From the NCBI RefSeq assembly GCF_016741815.1, contig NZ_JAERRJ010000001.1, positions 62,001-126,000 of the forward strand: 64,000 nt of DNA, given 5' to 3'. Of this stretch, positions 57,106 through 64,000 are shown piece after piece. The stretch comes from Nocardia acididurans. Its GTDB lineage: Bacteria > Actinomycetota > Actinomycetes > Mycobacteriales > Mycobacteriaceae. The translations under genes were made by a program, and so were the position numbers. Numbering within the stretch: position 1 is the stretch's first letter; every line of letters starts with the position of its first letter. The notes under the pieces were generated by a model. It ran no database searches. It was not told the origin of the DNA and saw nothing but the letters and a program-made list of their open reading frames with translations.

Positions 57106-58035
57106 TTGACCCGTCGGCACGAAAATTCGAATACCGGCGTATCCCGACGCGCCCTCCGGCCCGCCATCGGCGCCCTGCCCCTGGCCCTCGCCATCGCCTG
57201 CGCCGCGGTCGCCCACGCGACCCCGCAGCCCGGCGTCACCGACGCCCCCAGCGCAGTCGCCCCGAGCGACAACGCCGTCTCGCCCCGCCAGCCCGGCACC
57301 ACCACGACCCCCTCGGCCCCACAGGTCGAGTACGCGGTCCCGGAGAACCGTCGCCCGATCCCGGCCGATCCCGAACCGGCTCCCGCGATCGACGTCCAAA
57401 CCCTGCACCTCCCCGAACCGGTCGAGCCGGTCGTCCCGATCGCTCCCCCGCCGCGCACCCTGCGCGTCGGCAACTTCATGCAGGACGTCCCGAATGAAGT
57501 CCCCGACGCGGTGCTCAACCCGGTGAACGATTTCGCGGCCAACGCCGAAGCCGTGATCGCGACGCAAGGAAAGTCCATCGGCATCAACCCGAGTCGCTCC
57601 GACATGATCGCGGGCGGCGCGGTGGCGGGCGCGCTGGCGGGCGCGGCCGTAGTGGGAATTCCGGCCGCGATCGTGGGCGGAGTCGCGGGTGCCGCCATCG
57701 GGGCGGGCGTCGGCGCTGTCGTCGGCACCGTGGTCGCCTCGACCGTCCCGGTCGCCGCCGGAGCCGCGGCCGCCCTGATCGGCGCGGGCGTCGCGGGCGC
57801 GGCCACGGGCGGGCCGGGCGCAATCCCCGGCGTCGCTGCCGCCATTCCGGCGTTCGTGGCGACCATGGCTCCGGCGTGGGCCATCGGCGCACCCGCCGGA
57901 GCTCTGATCGGCGGAATCGCCGGGCTCGCGATCGGCGCGGCAGCCGTTGGTCTCGCGGGAGCGGCTACCGGCGCCGCGATAGGCGGCCTCGCCGGTGGCA
58001 TCGGCGCCGCCGTCTGGACCGACGCGAACCACTGA
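57106..58035 (+). CDS. glycine-zipper exported protein ('insoluble domain' family), copy 1
   Basis: 309 residues from TTG 57106, a start that aligns exactly with the GTG of its paralogue at 58471. A basic N-terminus and hydrophobic core (GALPLALAIACAAVAHA) form a signal peptide. A Pro/Val-rich linker follows, then a conserved middle (IAPPPRTLRVGNFMQDVPNEVPD, NPSRSDMIAGG), then about 140 residues of Gly/Ala repeats (GAAIGAGVGAVVG and similar), a glycine-zipper. Family members are annotated 'insoluble domain protein' in Rhodococcus and Nocardia; a location in the cell envelope is likely, function unknown. Confidence 0.75.
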   Translation: MTRRHENSNTGVSRRALRPAIGALPLALAIACAAVAHATPQPGVTDAPSAVAPSDNAVSPRQPGTTTTPSAPQVEYAVPENRRPIPADPEPAPAIDVQTLHLPEPVEPVVPIAPPPRTLRVGNFMQDVPNEVPDAVLNPVNDFAANAEAVIATQGKSIGINPSRSDMIAGGAVAGALAGAAVVGIPAAIVGGVAGAAIGAGVGAVVGTVVASTVPVAAGAAAALIGAGVAGAATGGPGAIPGVAAAIPAFVATMAPAWAIGAPAGALIGGIAGLAIGAAAVGLAGAATGAAIGGLAGGIGAAVWTDANH

Positions 58036-58207
58036 TCCGAAATCACACGGCCGCAACGGAACCCGCATCCGGCGTTACCGAGACATGTTCTGCCGCAACG
58101 GAACGGTTGCTCTTCGGTAGCACGGCATCGCGACCGCCGTGAAGGGAGTCATCCAAGATCGGCTTCAGCTCGAATCATCTGCATGATTCCTCGGGCCGGA
58201 GGAGCCT

Positions 58208-58235
58208 CCGCGCCAGGCGAAATCGCTTGGCGCGG
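58208..58235. terminator. hairpin terminator between the paralogues
   Basis: CCGCGCCA (58208-58215) pairs with TGGCGCGG (58228-58235), and an inner GCG/CGC pair extends the stem around an AAAT loop. No U-run follows. It probably ends the first paralogue's transcript. Confidence 0.6.
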
Positions 58236-58369
58236 ATACCTTCTCCCCACTGTAGCGATGATTCAGCAACTATCACCCGAATTAGGGCGATTAACTACGA
58301 AGCGCGTTTCAACTGCGCATACCTGAGCCAACTCATTGTCGGCGGCGGAAATGTGCACCATCTCACAAC

Positions 58370-58470
58370 GACTTGTTAGTAATAGCTTCCTGTCAGTTAA
58401 CATCCCTGCCAGTAGGACCGCCGAGGTCCGGGGGATCGACAGTCCAATCTGATGAGGGTGGTGTTTCGAC
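58370..58470 (+). promoter_or_regulatory. duplicated promoter/leader, copy 2
   Basis: Matches 57010-57105. The hairpin here is GGACC-GCCGA-GGTCC; both arms differ from copy 1 yet still pair, so the stem has been kept by compensating changes. The TAACATCCCTGC and TGATGAGGGTGGTGTTTC blocks are identical between copies. Confidence 0.7.
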
Positions 58471-59478
58471 GTGGGTCGTCGGCATCGAGAACTGAAAACC
58501 GGCTCGCCACGGCGTGCCATCGTCCTGGGGGCCATTCCGCTCGCGCTCGCCGTCGCCTGCTCCAACGCGACCGAGCAGCAGAGCGCCGCACCCACCACGG
58601 CTCCCGTTTCGAGCGGCAGTCCGCAGACTCCGGGCTCCCCGGCCACACCGGCCCCGGCCAACCCGCCGGCGGCGGATCACGCCGCCCCGCCCGCGCCCGG
58701 CATCGCACCCGACGCGCCTTCCGCGCCGAACGGCCCGGTTGCCGCGCAGCCCGGTACCACGGTCCAGCCCGGTGTCGCCACGACTCCTCGTGACCAGCCG
58801 GCCGCCCAGCAGCACGGCCCCACCCAGCCGGGTGTGACCACACCAGCCGCACCCAAGCCGGATTATGTTGTGCCGCCGAACTTCCGGCCGATTCCGAATG
58901 CCGAAGTGGCTCCGGCCGTCGACTTCAACAACCTGCACGCGCCGACCATCGTGACGCCGGTCGCGCCCATCGCGCCGCCGCCGCGCACGCTGCGACTCGG
59001 CAACTACACCTCCGAAGTTCCCGATGACGTGCCGGACAACGTGCTCGACACGGTGAACGTCACCGCTGCGAACGGTGAGGCCGCGCTCGCCACCGGTCTC
59101 AACTCGATCGGCGTGAATCCGAGTCGCTCGGACAAGATAGCCGCGGGCACCATCGCGGGCACCGCGGCCGGTGTGGTCGGCGGGGCGGTCGTCGCGGGCG
59201 TACCCGCCGCTGTCGTGGGCGGTGCTGTCGGCGCGGCGGTCGGCCTGCCGATCGGCACCGCCGTCGGTGTCGGACTCGGCTCGGTGGGCGCCGTCGTCGC
59301 ACCGTGGCTCGCTCCCATCGATGTCATCGGTGGCGGGATCGGTGGCGCGCTCATCGGTGCGGGTGTCGGTGCGGCCGTAGGTGCTGCCGCGCTCGGCATT
59401 CCTGCCGCGGTGGTCGGTGGCGCCGTCGGTGGCGCCGCAGGCTTCGCCGGTGGCGCATTCCTCGGAGGAGCCCTGTGA
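58471..59478 (+). CDS. glycine-zipper exported protein ('insoluble domain' family), copy 2
   Basis: 335 residues from GTG 58471. Paralogue of the preceding protein: same basic start (GRRHRELKTGSPRRA), hydrophobic signal ending IPLALAVACSN (a possible lipobox, LAVAC), a longer Pro/Thr/Ala linker, and the shared core APPPRTLRLGNYTSEVPDDVPDN ... NPSRSDKIAAG. It ends with Gly/Ala/Val repeats (GGAVGAAVGLPIG and similar). Overlaps the small secreted protein gene by 4 nt. Envelope location likely; function unknown. Confidence 0.75.
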   Translation: MGRRHRELKTGSPRRAIVLGAIPLALAVACSNATEQQSAAPTTAPVSSGSPQTPGSPATPAPANPPAADHAAPPAPGIAPDAPSAPNGPVAAQPGTTVQPGVATTPRDQPAAQQHGPTQPGVTTPAAPKPDYVVPPNFRPIPNAEVAPAVDFNNLHAPTIVTPVAPIAPPPRTLRLGNYTSEVPDDVPDNVLDTVNVTAANGEAALATGLNSIGVNPSRSDKIAAGTIAGTAAGVVGGAVVAGVPAAVVGGAVGAAVGLPIGTAVGVGLGSVGAVVAPWLAPIDVIGGGIGGALIGAGVGAAVGAAALGIPAAVVGGAVGGAAGFAGGAFLGGAL

Positions 59479-59822
59479 TCAAGGATAAAGCTCGTATGTC
59501 GACAATGATTCGCGCCGCGCTGCTGGGCGGAGCGGCTGCCCTGGCCGGAATCATCGGTGCGCCGAGCGCGTCGGCCACACCGCCGGTTCCCACACCGGAA
59601 CCGGGTGGCGTGATTCGTATGGACACCGCGCCCGGTGAGTGGTGGAACTGCGGCGGCTGGAGTCTGCAGGCGCCGTTCGTCGGATCCGATCCGATGACGG
59701 GCCTCTCCACGGGCCGACCCCTCTACCTGCGCTTCGCACCCGGCGCCGACGTGTGGGTGTTCTGCACCGGCACCAGTCTTCCGTTCAACTACTGGGGCCC
59801 GATCGTCCGAGCCGGAGAATAG
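59475..59822 (+). CDS. small secreted protein
   Basis: 115 residues from GTG 59475, behind GGAGGAG and overlapping the previous stop codon by 4 nt; an ATG at 59496 (AAGGA upstream) would give 108. The signal peptide ends GIIGAPSASA. The mature part is short, with two cysteines (WNCGGW, VFCTGT) and several tryptophans, suggesting a disulfide-bonded beta domain. Translation is coupled to the glycine-zipper protein, so the two probably act together at the cell surface. Family not recognised. Confidence 0.72.
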   Translation: MIKDKARMSTMIRAALLGGAAALAGIIGAPSASATPPVPTPEPGGVIRMDTAPGEWWNCGGWSLQAPFVGSDPMTGLSTGRPLYLRFAPGADVWVFCTGTSLPFNYWGPIVRAGE

Positions 59823-59841
59823 TCCGGCCCCTGATTCGCAG

Positions 59842-59878
59842 GGCGTCCACACCGAAGTTGTTGGTGTGGACGCCTTTT
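59842..59878 (+). terminator. rho-independent terminator
   Basis: GGCGTCCACACC (59842-59853), 9-nt loop, then the exact complement GGTGTGGACGCC (59863-59874) and TTTT. A perfect 12-bp stem closing the glycine-zipper operon. Confidence 0.9.
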
Positions 59879-59887
59879 CGGTTCCGG

Positions 59888-60433
59888 TCACATGGCGCTG
59901 AGGGAGCGGGCGTAGTTGACCTGCTGCATGACCATGGGGAAGGTGTGCTGGTTCTGGACGGGGATCATCGCCGAGTGGAAGCGGCCCTCGTTGGCTACCG
60001 TCACCTGGATGTAGCCGGAGATGACTCGTTCCTTGATGAGCAGGAAGAGCAGGCCCAGGCCGCACGCGAGGGAGAAGACGATCGCGAGGATGACGGCGTA
60101 GGGGGGCATGCGCTCGCTGGCGTGGGACATGTCGGTGGCTGTCCAGATGGCGCCCTTCAGGGGGAAGGTGCCCGAGGGGGTGATGATCGAGGTGTCGGTG
60201 ACGGCGATGTCGCCGATGGCCGCGAGGAAGCCGGGCGGGGCCGCGGCGTAGCCGGGCTGGTCGAAACCTGGCTGGGGGAAGGCTTGTTGGGGAAAGCCCT
60301 GCTGGTAGGCGGGTTGGGGGTAGGCGCCGGAATCCTGGGCGGGGTAGCCGTAGGGGCCGCTGCCGGGCCAGGTGCCCTGGGGACCGTACTGGGGTGAGCC
60401 GTCCGTGGGTTTGTTGAAGTACGGGTCGGTCAC
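59888..60433 (-). CDS. membrane protein with Pro/Gly/Tyr/Gln-rich N-terminus
   Basis: 181 residues from GTG 60433. The first 70 residues are Tyr/Pro/Gln/Gly-rich (PQYGPQGTWPG, YQQGFPQQAFPQP), a common cytoplasmic tail in mycolate actinobacteria. A beta-rich stretch follows (GDIAVTDTSIITPSGTFPLKGAIW), then a single hydrophobic segment of about 26 residues (YAVILAIVFSLACGLGLLFLLI), then about 45 residues with strands. Function unknown. Confidence 0.72.
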   Translation of the reverse strand: MTDPYFNKPTDGSPQYGPQGTWPGSGPYGYPAQDSGAYPQPAYQQGFPQQAFPQPGFDQPGYAAAPPGFLAAIGDIAVTDTSIITPSGTFPLKGAIWTATDMSHASERMPPYAVILAIVFSLACGLGLLFLLIKERVISGYIQVTVANEGRFHSAMIPVQNQHTFPMVMQQVNYARSLSAM

Positions 60434-60551
60434 GCTCGGTCCTCCCTGTAAAACGCGGTGCGCACCGCGCCCCTCCCGATGACCCCACGAATTTTATGTC
60501 ACCCCGGGCCGATCCGAGCACACGACGATCGGAGATCGGGGCACACGCCGA

Positions 60552-61112
60552 TCAGAAGAGGGTCGGTTCACCGAAGCCCGGGGTGCGTTCGATCTCGAGT
60601 AGTCGCTGTTTGGTGTTGATACCGCCGGGGGCGGAGAAGCCGTGCAGGGCGTGGTCCGCGGCGAGCACGCGGTGGCAGGGGACGATCAGGGGAATCGGGT
60701 TGCGGCCCAGGGATTGTCCGACGGCCTGGGCCGCGCCGGGGGCGCCGATGCGGTCGGCCACCTGGCCGTAGCTGAGGGTGTGGCCGGGCGGGATGGCGCG
60801 GGCGATGGTGTAGACGGCGCGGTCGAAATCGTTGATCGCGGTGGTGTCCAAGGGAATCCAGCGCAGGTCGTCGAGATCGCCTGCCAGGTGGGCCTGGATC
60901 TTCTCGATGGCTCGGGTGATCGCGGGGGTGGGCAGGGTCTCGCGGATCTCGAGCATGCGATGTTTGCGCAGGATGTAGCTGCGCGTGGCGGACTCGGAGG
61001 GCTCGGGGAGGGCGAAACGCAGCACCCCGGAGGCGCTCCAGGCGATGGCGCAGGCGCCGATCGCGGTGCCGAAGAGCGCCGCCGAGGCGTGCGGGCGGGG
61101 CGGGGCTGACAT
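60552..61112 (-). CDS. ogt: O6-alkylguanine-DNA alkyltransferase
   Basis: 186 residues from ATG 61112. The active-site motif PCHRV carries acceptor Cys146, preceded by NPIPLIV and followed by LHGFSAPGGINTK; the helix-turn-helix SYGQVADRIGAPGAAQAVG binds DNA. It removes alkyl groups from O6-alkylguanine by irreversible transfer to the cysteine. No clear ribosome site, so a leaderless start is possible. Confidence 0.92.
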   Translation of the reverse strand: MSAPPRPHASAALFGTAIGACAIAWSASGVLRFALPEPSESATRSYILRKHRMLEIRETLPTPAITRAIEKIQAHLAGDLDDLRWIPLDTTAINDFDRAVYTIARAIPPGHTLSYGQVADRIGAPGAAQAVGQSLGRNPIPLIVPCHRVLAADHALHGFSAPGGINTKQRLLEIERTPGFGEPTLF

Positions 61113-61165
61113 AAGGCCAGTGTGCACTCTGGGTCCGACAAGTCTCGTCGATTCAGGCCAGTTTC

Positions 61166-61468
61166 TCAGAACTGGACTGTTTCCTCGCGGCACGGGATAT
61201 TGGCCAGGTCGGGGAAGCGGGCCGGTTTGCTCCGAACGGGGGTCGGAGCGGGCGCCGGGAGGCCGGGCTCCTGGCGCGCCTGGACGGCGGCCAGGTCCGA
61301 ATATTGGCGGGACGCTTCATAATCCGCGACCGACCAGTCCGACATGGGGGCGTGCGGGCGGTAGCGCTCCAGCAGCATGCCCCAGCGTTCCCCGGGGGCG
61401 GGGGCGAAGACGTAGACGATCCCGGCGAAGCCGGCGACGATCACGAGGGAGGCTAGCAGAGCGATCAT
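61166..61468 (-). CDS. small single-pass membrane protein
   Basis: 100 residues from ATG 61468. One membrane helix at the very N-terminus (IALLASLVIVAGFAGIVYVF), then a soluble part with WGMLLERYRPHAP and a Pro/Arg-rich tail. Family not recognised. Divergent from the MocR gene; its promoter region is the one with the repeated CCAGTA/TACTGG half-sites. Confidence 0.65.
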   Translation of the reverse strand: MIALLASLVIVAGFAGIVYVFAPAPGERWGMLLERYRPHAPMSDWSVADYEASRQYSDLAAVQARQEPGLPAPAPTPVRSKPARFPDLANIPCREETVQF

Positions 61469-61485
61469 GGACCAATAGTGGCCCG

Positions 61486-61527
61486 GTCCAGTACTTGAAG
61501 AAAATATCCAGTGCCCCGATACTGGAC
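61486..61527. promoter_or_regulatory. MocR operator candidate
   Basis: Three copies of one half-site: GTCCAGTA (61486-61493), ATCCAGTG (61506-61513) and, inverted, TACTGGAC (61520-61527). A -10-like GATACT (61518-61523) lies 8 nt before the MocR start codon, and no ribosome site is present, so the mRNA may be leaderless. Repeated half-sites are typical of MocR/PdxR regulators. Confidence 0.55.
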
Positions 61528-61530
61528 TGT

Positions 61531-63027
61531 ATGGCGATACGAGTGATCGGCGCGGCCAGCCTGACCCGCGACCTGGGCCGATGGCGGCACGACGAACCCG
61601 GCACCCCGGCGGACAGCGCCAAGCGGCCCTCACGGCCCGCCTATGTGGCTCTCGCGGAGAGCATCCGGCTGCTGATCCACGACGGGCGCGCACCCCTCGG
61701 CGTGGCCCTGCCGAGCGAACGCGATCTGGCCACCAGCCTCGCCGTCAGCCGCACCACCGTGACCTCCGCGTACGCGCTGCTGCGCGAACACGGGTATCTG
61801 ATCAGCAGGCAGGGGTCGCGCAGCACGGTGGCGCTGCCGCCCACCGTCGTGCACGACGGCACCAAACCGGCCCGCAGCCTGCTCGCCATGATGGCGCAGC
61901 CCGAAGTGCCGACCATCGACATGACCTTCGCAGCCATGTCCGCGCCCGCCGAGATGACCGACGCGTATTCCTTTGCGCTCCAGGGACTTCCGACATACCT
62001 GGGCACACACGGCATGGACCCCGTCGGCATGCTCATGCTGCGCGAGGCCCTGGCCCGCCGCTACACCGAGCGCGGCCTGCCCACCGATCCCGAGCAGATC
62101 CTGGTGACACTCGGTGCGCAGCACGGACTTCGGCTACTACTGAACGTGCTCACCACCCCGGCCGAACGGGTGCTCATCGAACACCCCACCTACCCCAACG
62201 CCATCGAGGCCATCCGCGACGTGGGCGCCCGCCCGGTCCCCGTCCCCATGCTCCCCGACGGCTGGGACATGGCCGGAATCCGCAGCGCCGCACGGCAAAC
62301 CGCGGCGAGCGTCGCCTACATGGTGCCCGACTACAACAACCCCACCGGCCTGCTCATGACCGCCGACGAACGCGCCGAACTGGCCGCCATCGCCCGCGAC
62401 ACCCGCATGACGGTCATCGTCGACGAATCCATGGTGGACCTGCACCTCACCGACGGCGAAATCATGCCCCCCGCAGCTTCTTTCGCGCGCAACGCCGAAA
62501 TCGTCACCATCGGCTCCGCCTCCAAATCCTTCTGGGGCGGCCTGCGGGTCGGCTGGATCCGCGCCAACCAGTCCCTCATCACCAAACTGCTCGGCACCCG
62601 CTCCACCGTAGACCTCGGCACCCCCGTCATGGACCAGCTGGCCACCGTCTACCTGCTCCAGCACGCCGACGAAATCCTCACCACCAGAAGGCAACAACTC
62701 CGCTCCCGCCGCACCGCCCTCCTGGAAGCCATCGCCGAAGAACTCCCCGACTGGCGCGTCTCCCCCGGCGCAGGCGGCATGTCCCTCTGGGCCCAACTCC
62801 CCGCCCCGGTCTCGACAGCCCTCGCCGCCACCGCCCCCAACCACGGCGTACTACTCGCCGCCGGACCACGTTTCGGCGTCCAAGGCGCCTTCGAACGCTT
62901 CATCCGCCTCCCCTTCACCCACGAGGAGTCGGACATCCGCGTCGCGGTGAAATCCATCGCGGCCGCGTACGCGGCACTCACTCCGCACGCCGCCGACCCA
63001 TTGGCACCACTCGCACCGTTGTACTGA
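61531..63027 (+). CDS. MocR-family regulator (GntR HTH + aminotransferase fold)
   Basis: 498 residues from ATG 61531. The N-terminal winged helix (PAYVALAESIRLLIHDGR, LPSERDLATSLAVSRTTVTSAYALL) is followed by a linker and a class I aminotransferase domain: ligands near PDYNNPTG (Asn270) and Asp299, and PLP Lys332 in SASKSFWGG. MocR proteins bind PLP and sense amino acids or vitamin B6; target here may be the divergent small membrane protein or itself. Confidence 0.9.
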   Translation: MAIRVIGAASLTRDLGRWRHDEPGTPADSAKRPSRPAYVALAESIRLLIHDGRAPLGVALPSERDLATSLAVSRTTVTSAYALLREHGYLISRQGSRSTVALPPTVVHDGTKPARSLLAMMAQPEVPTIDMTFAAMSAPAEMTDAYSFALQGLPTYLGTHGMDPVGMLMLREALARRYTERGLPTDPEQILVTLGAQHGLRLLLNVLTTPAERVLIEHPTYPNAIEAIRDVGARPVPVPMLPDGWDMAGIRSAARQTAASVAYMVPDYNNPTGLLMTADERAELAAIARDTRMTVIVDESMVDLHLTDGEIMPPAASFARNAEIVTIGSASKSFWGGLRVGWIRANQSLITKLLGTRSTVDLGTPVMDQLATVYLLQHADEILTTRRQQLRSRRTALLEAIAEELPDWRVSPGAGGMSLWAQLPAPVSTALAATAPNHGVLLAAGPRFGVQGAFERFIRLPFTHEESDIRVAVKSIAAAYAALTPHAADPLAPLAPLY

Positions 63028-63106
63028 CGGCCCGCCGCGTTCCACTCGGGGAAACGAGTCCCCCCGCCCCTCATCGCAGCAGTATCTTCCTGCCGCACAA
63101 ACGAAT

Positions 63107-63138
63107 TCGCCCCCGCTACGCCTATGTAGCGGGGGCGA
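63107..63138. terminator. bidirectional terminator between MocR and purA
   Basis: TCGCCCCCGCTAC (63107-63119), 6-nt loop, then the exact complement GTAGCGGGGGCGA (63126-63138): a 13-bp stem between convergent genes. Confidence 0.85.
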
Positions 63139-63158
63139 ACCGGTGCAGGTCTCGCGAA

Positions 63159-64000
63159 CTACTTCGCCAGGATCTCGTGGCGGACGATGGTCTGGTCGCG
63201 GCCCGGGCCGACGCCGATGCAGGACACCCGCGCACCCGAAAGCTCTTCCAGCCGCTTGACGTACGCCTGTGCGTTGGCGGGGAGGTCTTCGAAGGTGCGG
63301 GCACCCGAGATGTCTTCCCACCAGCCCGGCATCTCTTCGTAGATGGGCTTGGCGTGGTGGAAATCGGTTTGGGTGGTGGGCATTTCCTCGACGCGCTCAC
63401 CGTCGATCTCGTAGGCGACGCAGATCGGGATGGTGTCCAGGCTGGAGAGGACGTCCAGCTTGGTGAGGAAGTAGTCGGTGATGCCGTTGACGCGGGTGGC
63501 GTAGCGGCCGATCACGGCGTCGAACCAGCCGGTGCGGCGGGCGCGGCCGGTAGTGACGCCGACCTCGCCGCCGGTCTTGGCCAGGTACTCGCCCGAGCTG
63601 TCGAACAGCTCGGTCGGGAAGGGGCCGGAGCCGACGCGGGTGGTGTACGCCTTGAGGATGCCGAGCACGGTGGTGATCTTGTTGGGGCCGACGCCCGCGC
63701 CGACCGCCGCGCCACCCGAAGTCGGGTTGGAGGAGGTCACGTAGGGATAGGTGCCGTGGTCGACGTCGAGCAGGGTGCCCTGCGAACCCTCGAGCAGCAC
63801 GATCTCGTCGCGCTCCAGCGCCTGGTTGAGCAGCAGGCGGGAGTCGGCGATGCGATGCTTGAAGCCTTCGGCCTTCTCGAGCACCTCGTCCACCACCTGC
63901 TGCGGGTCCAGCGCGCGGCGGTTGTAGATCTTCACCAGCACCTGGTTCTTGAATTCCAGTGCGGCCTCGACCTTCTGGGTGAGGATCTTCTCGTCCAGCA
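63159..64000 (-). CDS. purA: adenylosuccinate synthetase (5' part outside window)
   Basis: The last 280 residues of a gene whose start lies beyond the right edge. Conserved stretches: [49 protein letters not shown] and the C-terminal [10 protein letters not shown]. It makes adenylosuccinate from IMP, aspartate and GTP in AMP synthesis. Its M. tuberculosis counterpart, Rv0357c, lies in the same general region as the other conserved genes of this window. Confidence 0.95.
   Translation of the reverse strand, partial: LDEKILTQKVEAALEFKNQVLVKIYNRRALDPQQVVDEVLEKAEGFKHRIADSRLLLNQALERDEIVLLEGSQGTLLDVDHGTYPYVTSSNPTSGGAAVGAGVGPNKITTVLGILKAYTTRVGSGPFPTELFDSSGEYLAKTGGEVGVTTGRARRTGWFDAVIGRYATRVNGITDYFLTKLDVLSSLDTIPICVAYEIDGERVEEMPTTQTDFHHAKPIYEEMPGWWEDISGARTFEDLPANAQAYVKRLEELSGARVSCIGVGPGRDQTIVRHEILAK

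Larger units (their letters stand above)
58036..58470. other. gap between the two glycine-zipper genes
   Basis: 435 bp. It begins with a short direct repeat CCGCAACGGAAC (58062 and 58092 region), holds the hairpin at 58208-58235, and ends with the duplicated promoter/leader. I see no gene. Confidence 0.6.

Overview
The window is high-GC actinobacterial DNA, most likely from a mycolate-containing genus close to Nocardia. The evidence is gene content. There is an inverted copy of the block found in Mycobacterium tuberculosis as fgd1-pta-ackA-pknG-glnH-glnX-mutT3-thiE-thiO-thiS-thiG, a metZ operon under a SAM-IV riboswitch, an F420-dependent glucose-6-phosphate dehydrogenase, type VII secretion cargo genes and a pair of glycine-zipper ('insoluble domain') proteins. 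No tRNA, rRNA, CRISPR array, plasmid or phage module was seen.

Layout. 1-1.1 kb: the start of an alpha/beta hydrolase gene facing two perfect 19-bp palindromes. 1.1-10.3 kb: a minus-strand catabolic operon with 4-nt overlaps (AtuA-like, acyl-CoA dehydrogenase, carboxylase beta and alpha subunits, acyl-CoA dehydrogenase, enoyl-CoA hydratase, TetR), matching the M. tuberculosis Rv0976c to Rv0971c cluster, with a recognisable promoter and operator. 10.5-13.7 kb: a small membrane protein, a class III nucleotidyl cyclase and a two-gene ABC exporter. 13.8-25.2 kb: thiamine genes, a molybdopterin oxidoreductase inserted between thiE and mutT3, then the glnX-glnH-pknG amino-acid sensing operon. GlnH carries four 48-bp coding repeats. 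25.2-25.6 kb: a convergent gap holding a nested, RNA-like structure. 25.6-32.8 kb: ackA-pta, a BacA-like ABC importer, fgd1 and a HAD phosphatase.

32.9-40.9 kb: a marR/DJ-1 operon with three MarR-type operators, the SAM-IV-controlled rhodanese-metZ operon, fprA behind an IdeR-like box, an amidohydrolase, a DUF456 protein and alpha-methylacyl-CoA racemase.

41.0-52.7 kb is the accessory island and the most unusual part. It holds WXG100-like cargo, a type VII-associated protein, a YbaB/EspL-like protein and a very large polymorphic toxin. The toxin combines a WXG100-like head, a proline-rich linker, an ADP-ribosyltransferase, a histidine/proline-rich repeat linker and a papain-fold (Tox-PL) domain. 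An IS110-family element has cut the ADP-ribosyltransferase in half. Downstream lie an immunity gene, a frameshifted deaminase toxin tip, a SUKH-3 immunity gene and further small genes. No secretion machinery is encoded in the window.

52.7-64 kb: YceI and a divergent regulator, a large LuxR-type ATPase, the two glycine-zipper paralogues with a duplicated promoter/leader, a small secreted protein, a membrane protein, an O6-alkylguanine alkyltransferase, a MocR regulator with repeated operator half-sites, and the 3' part of purA.
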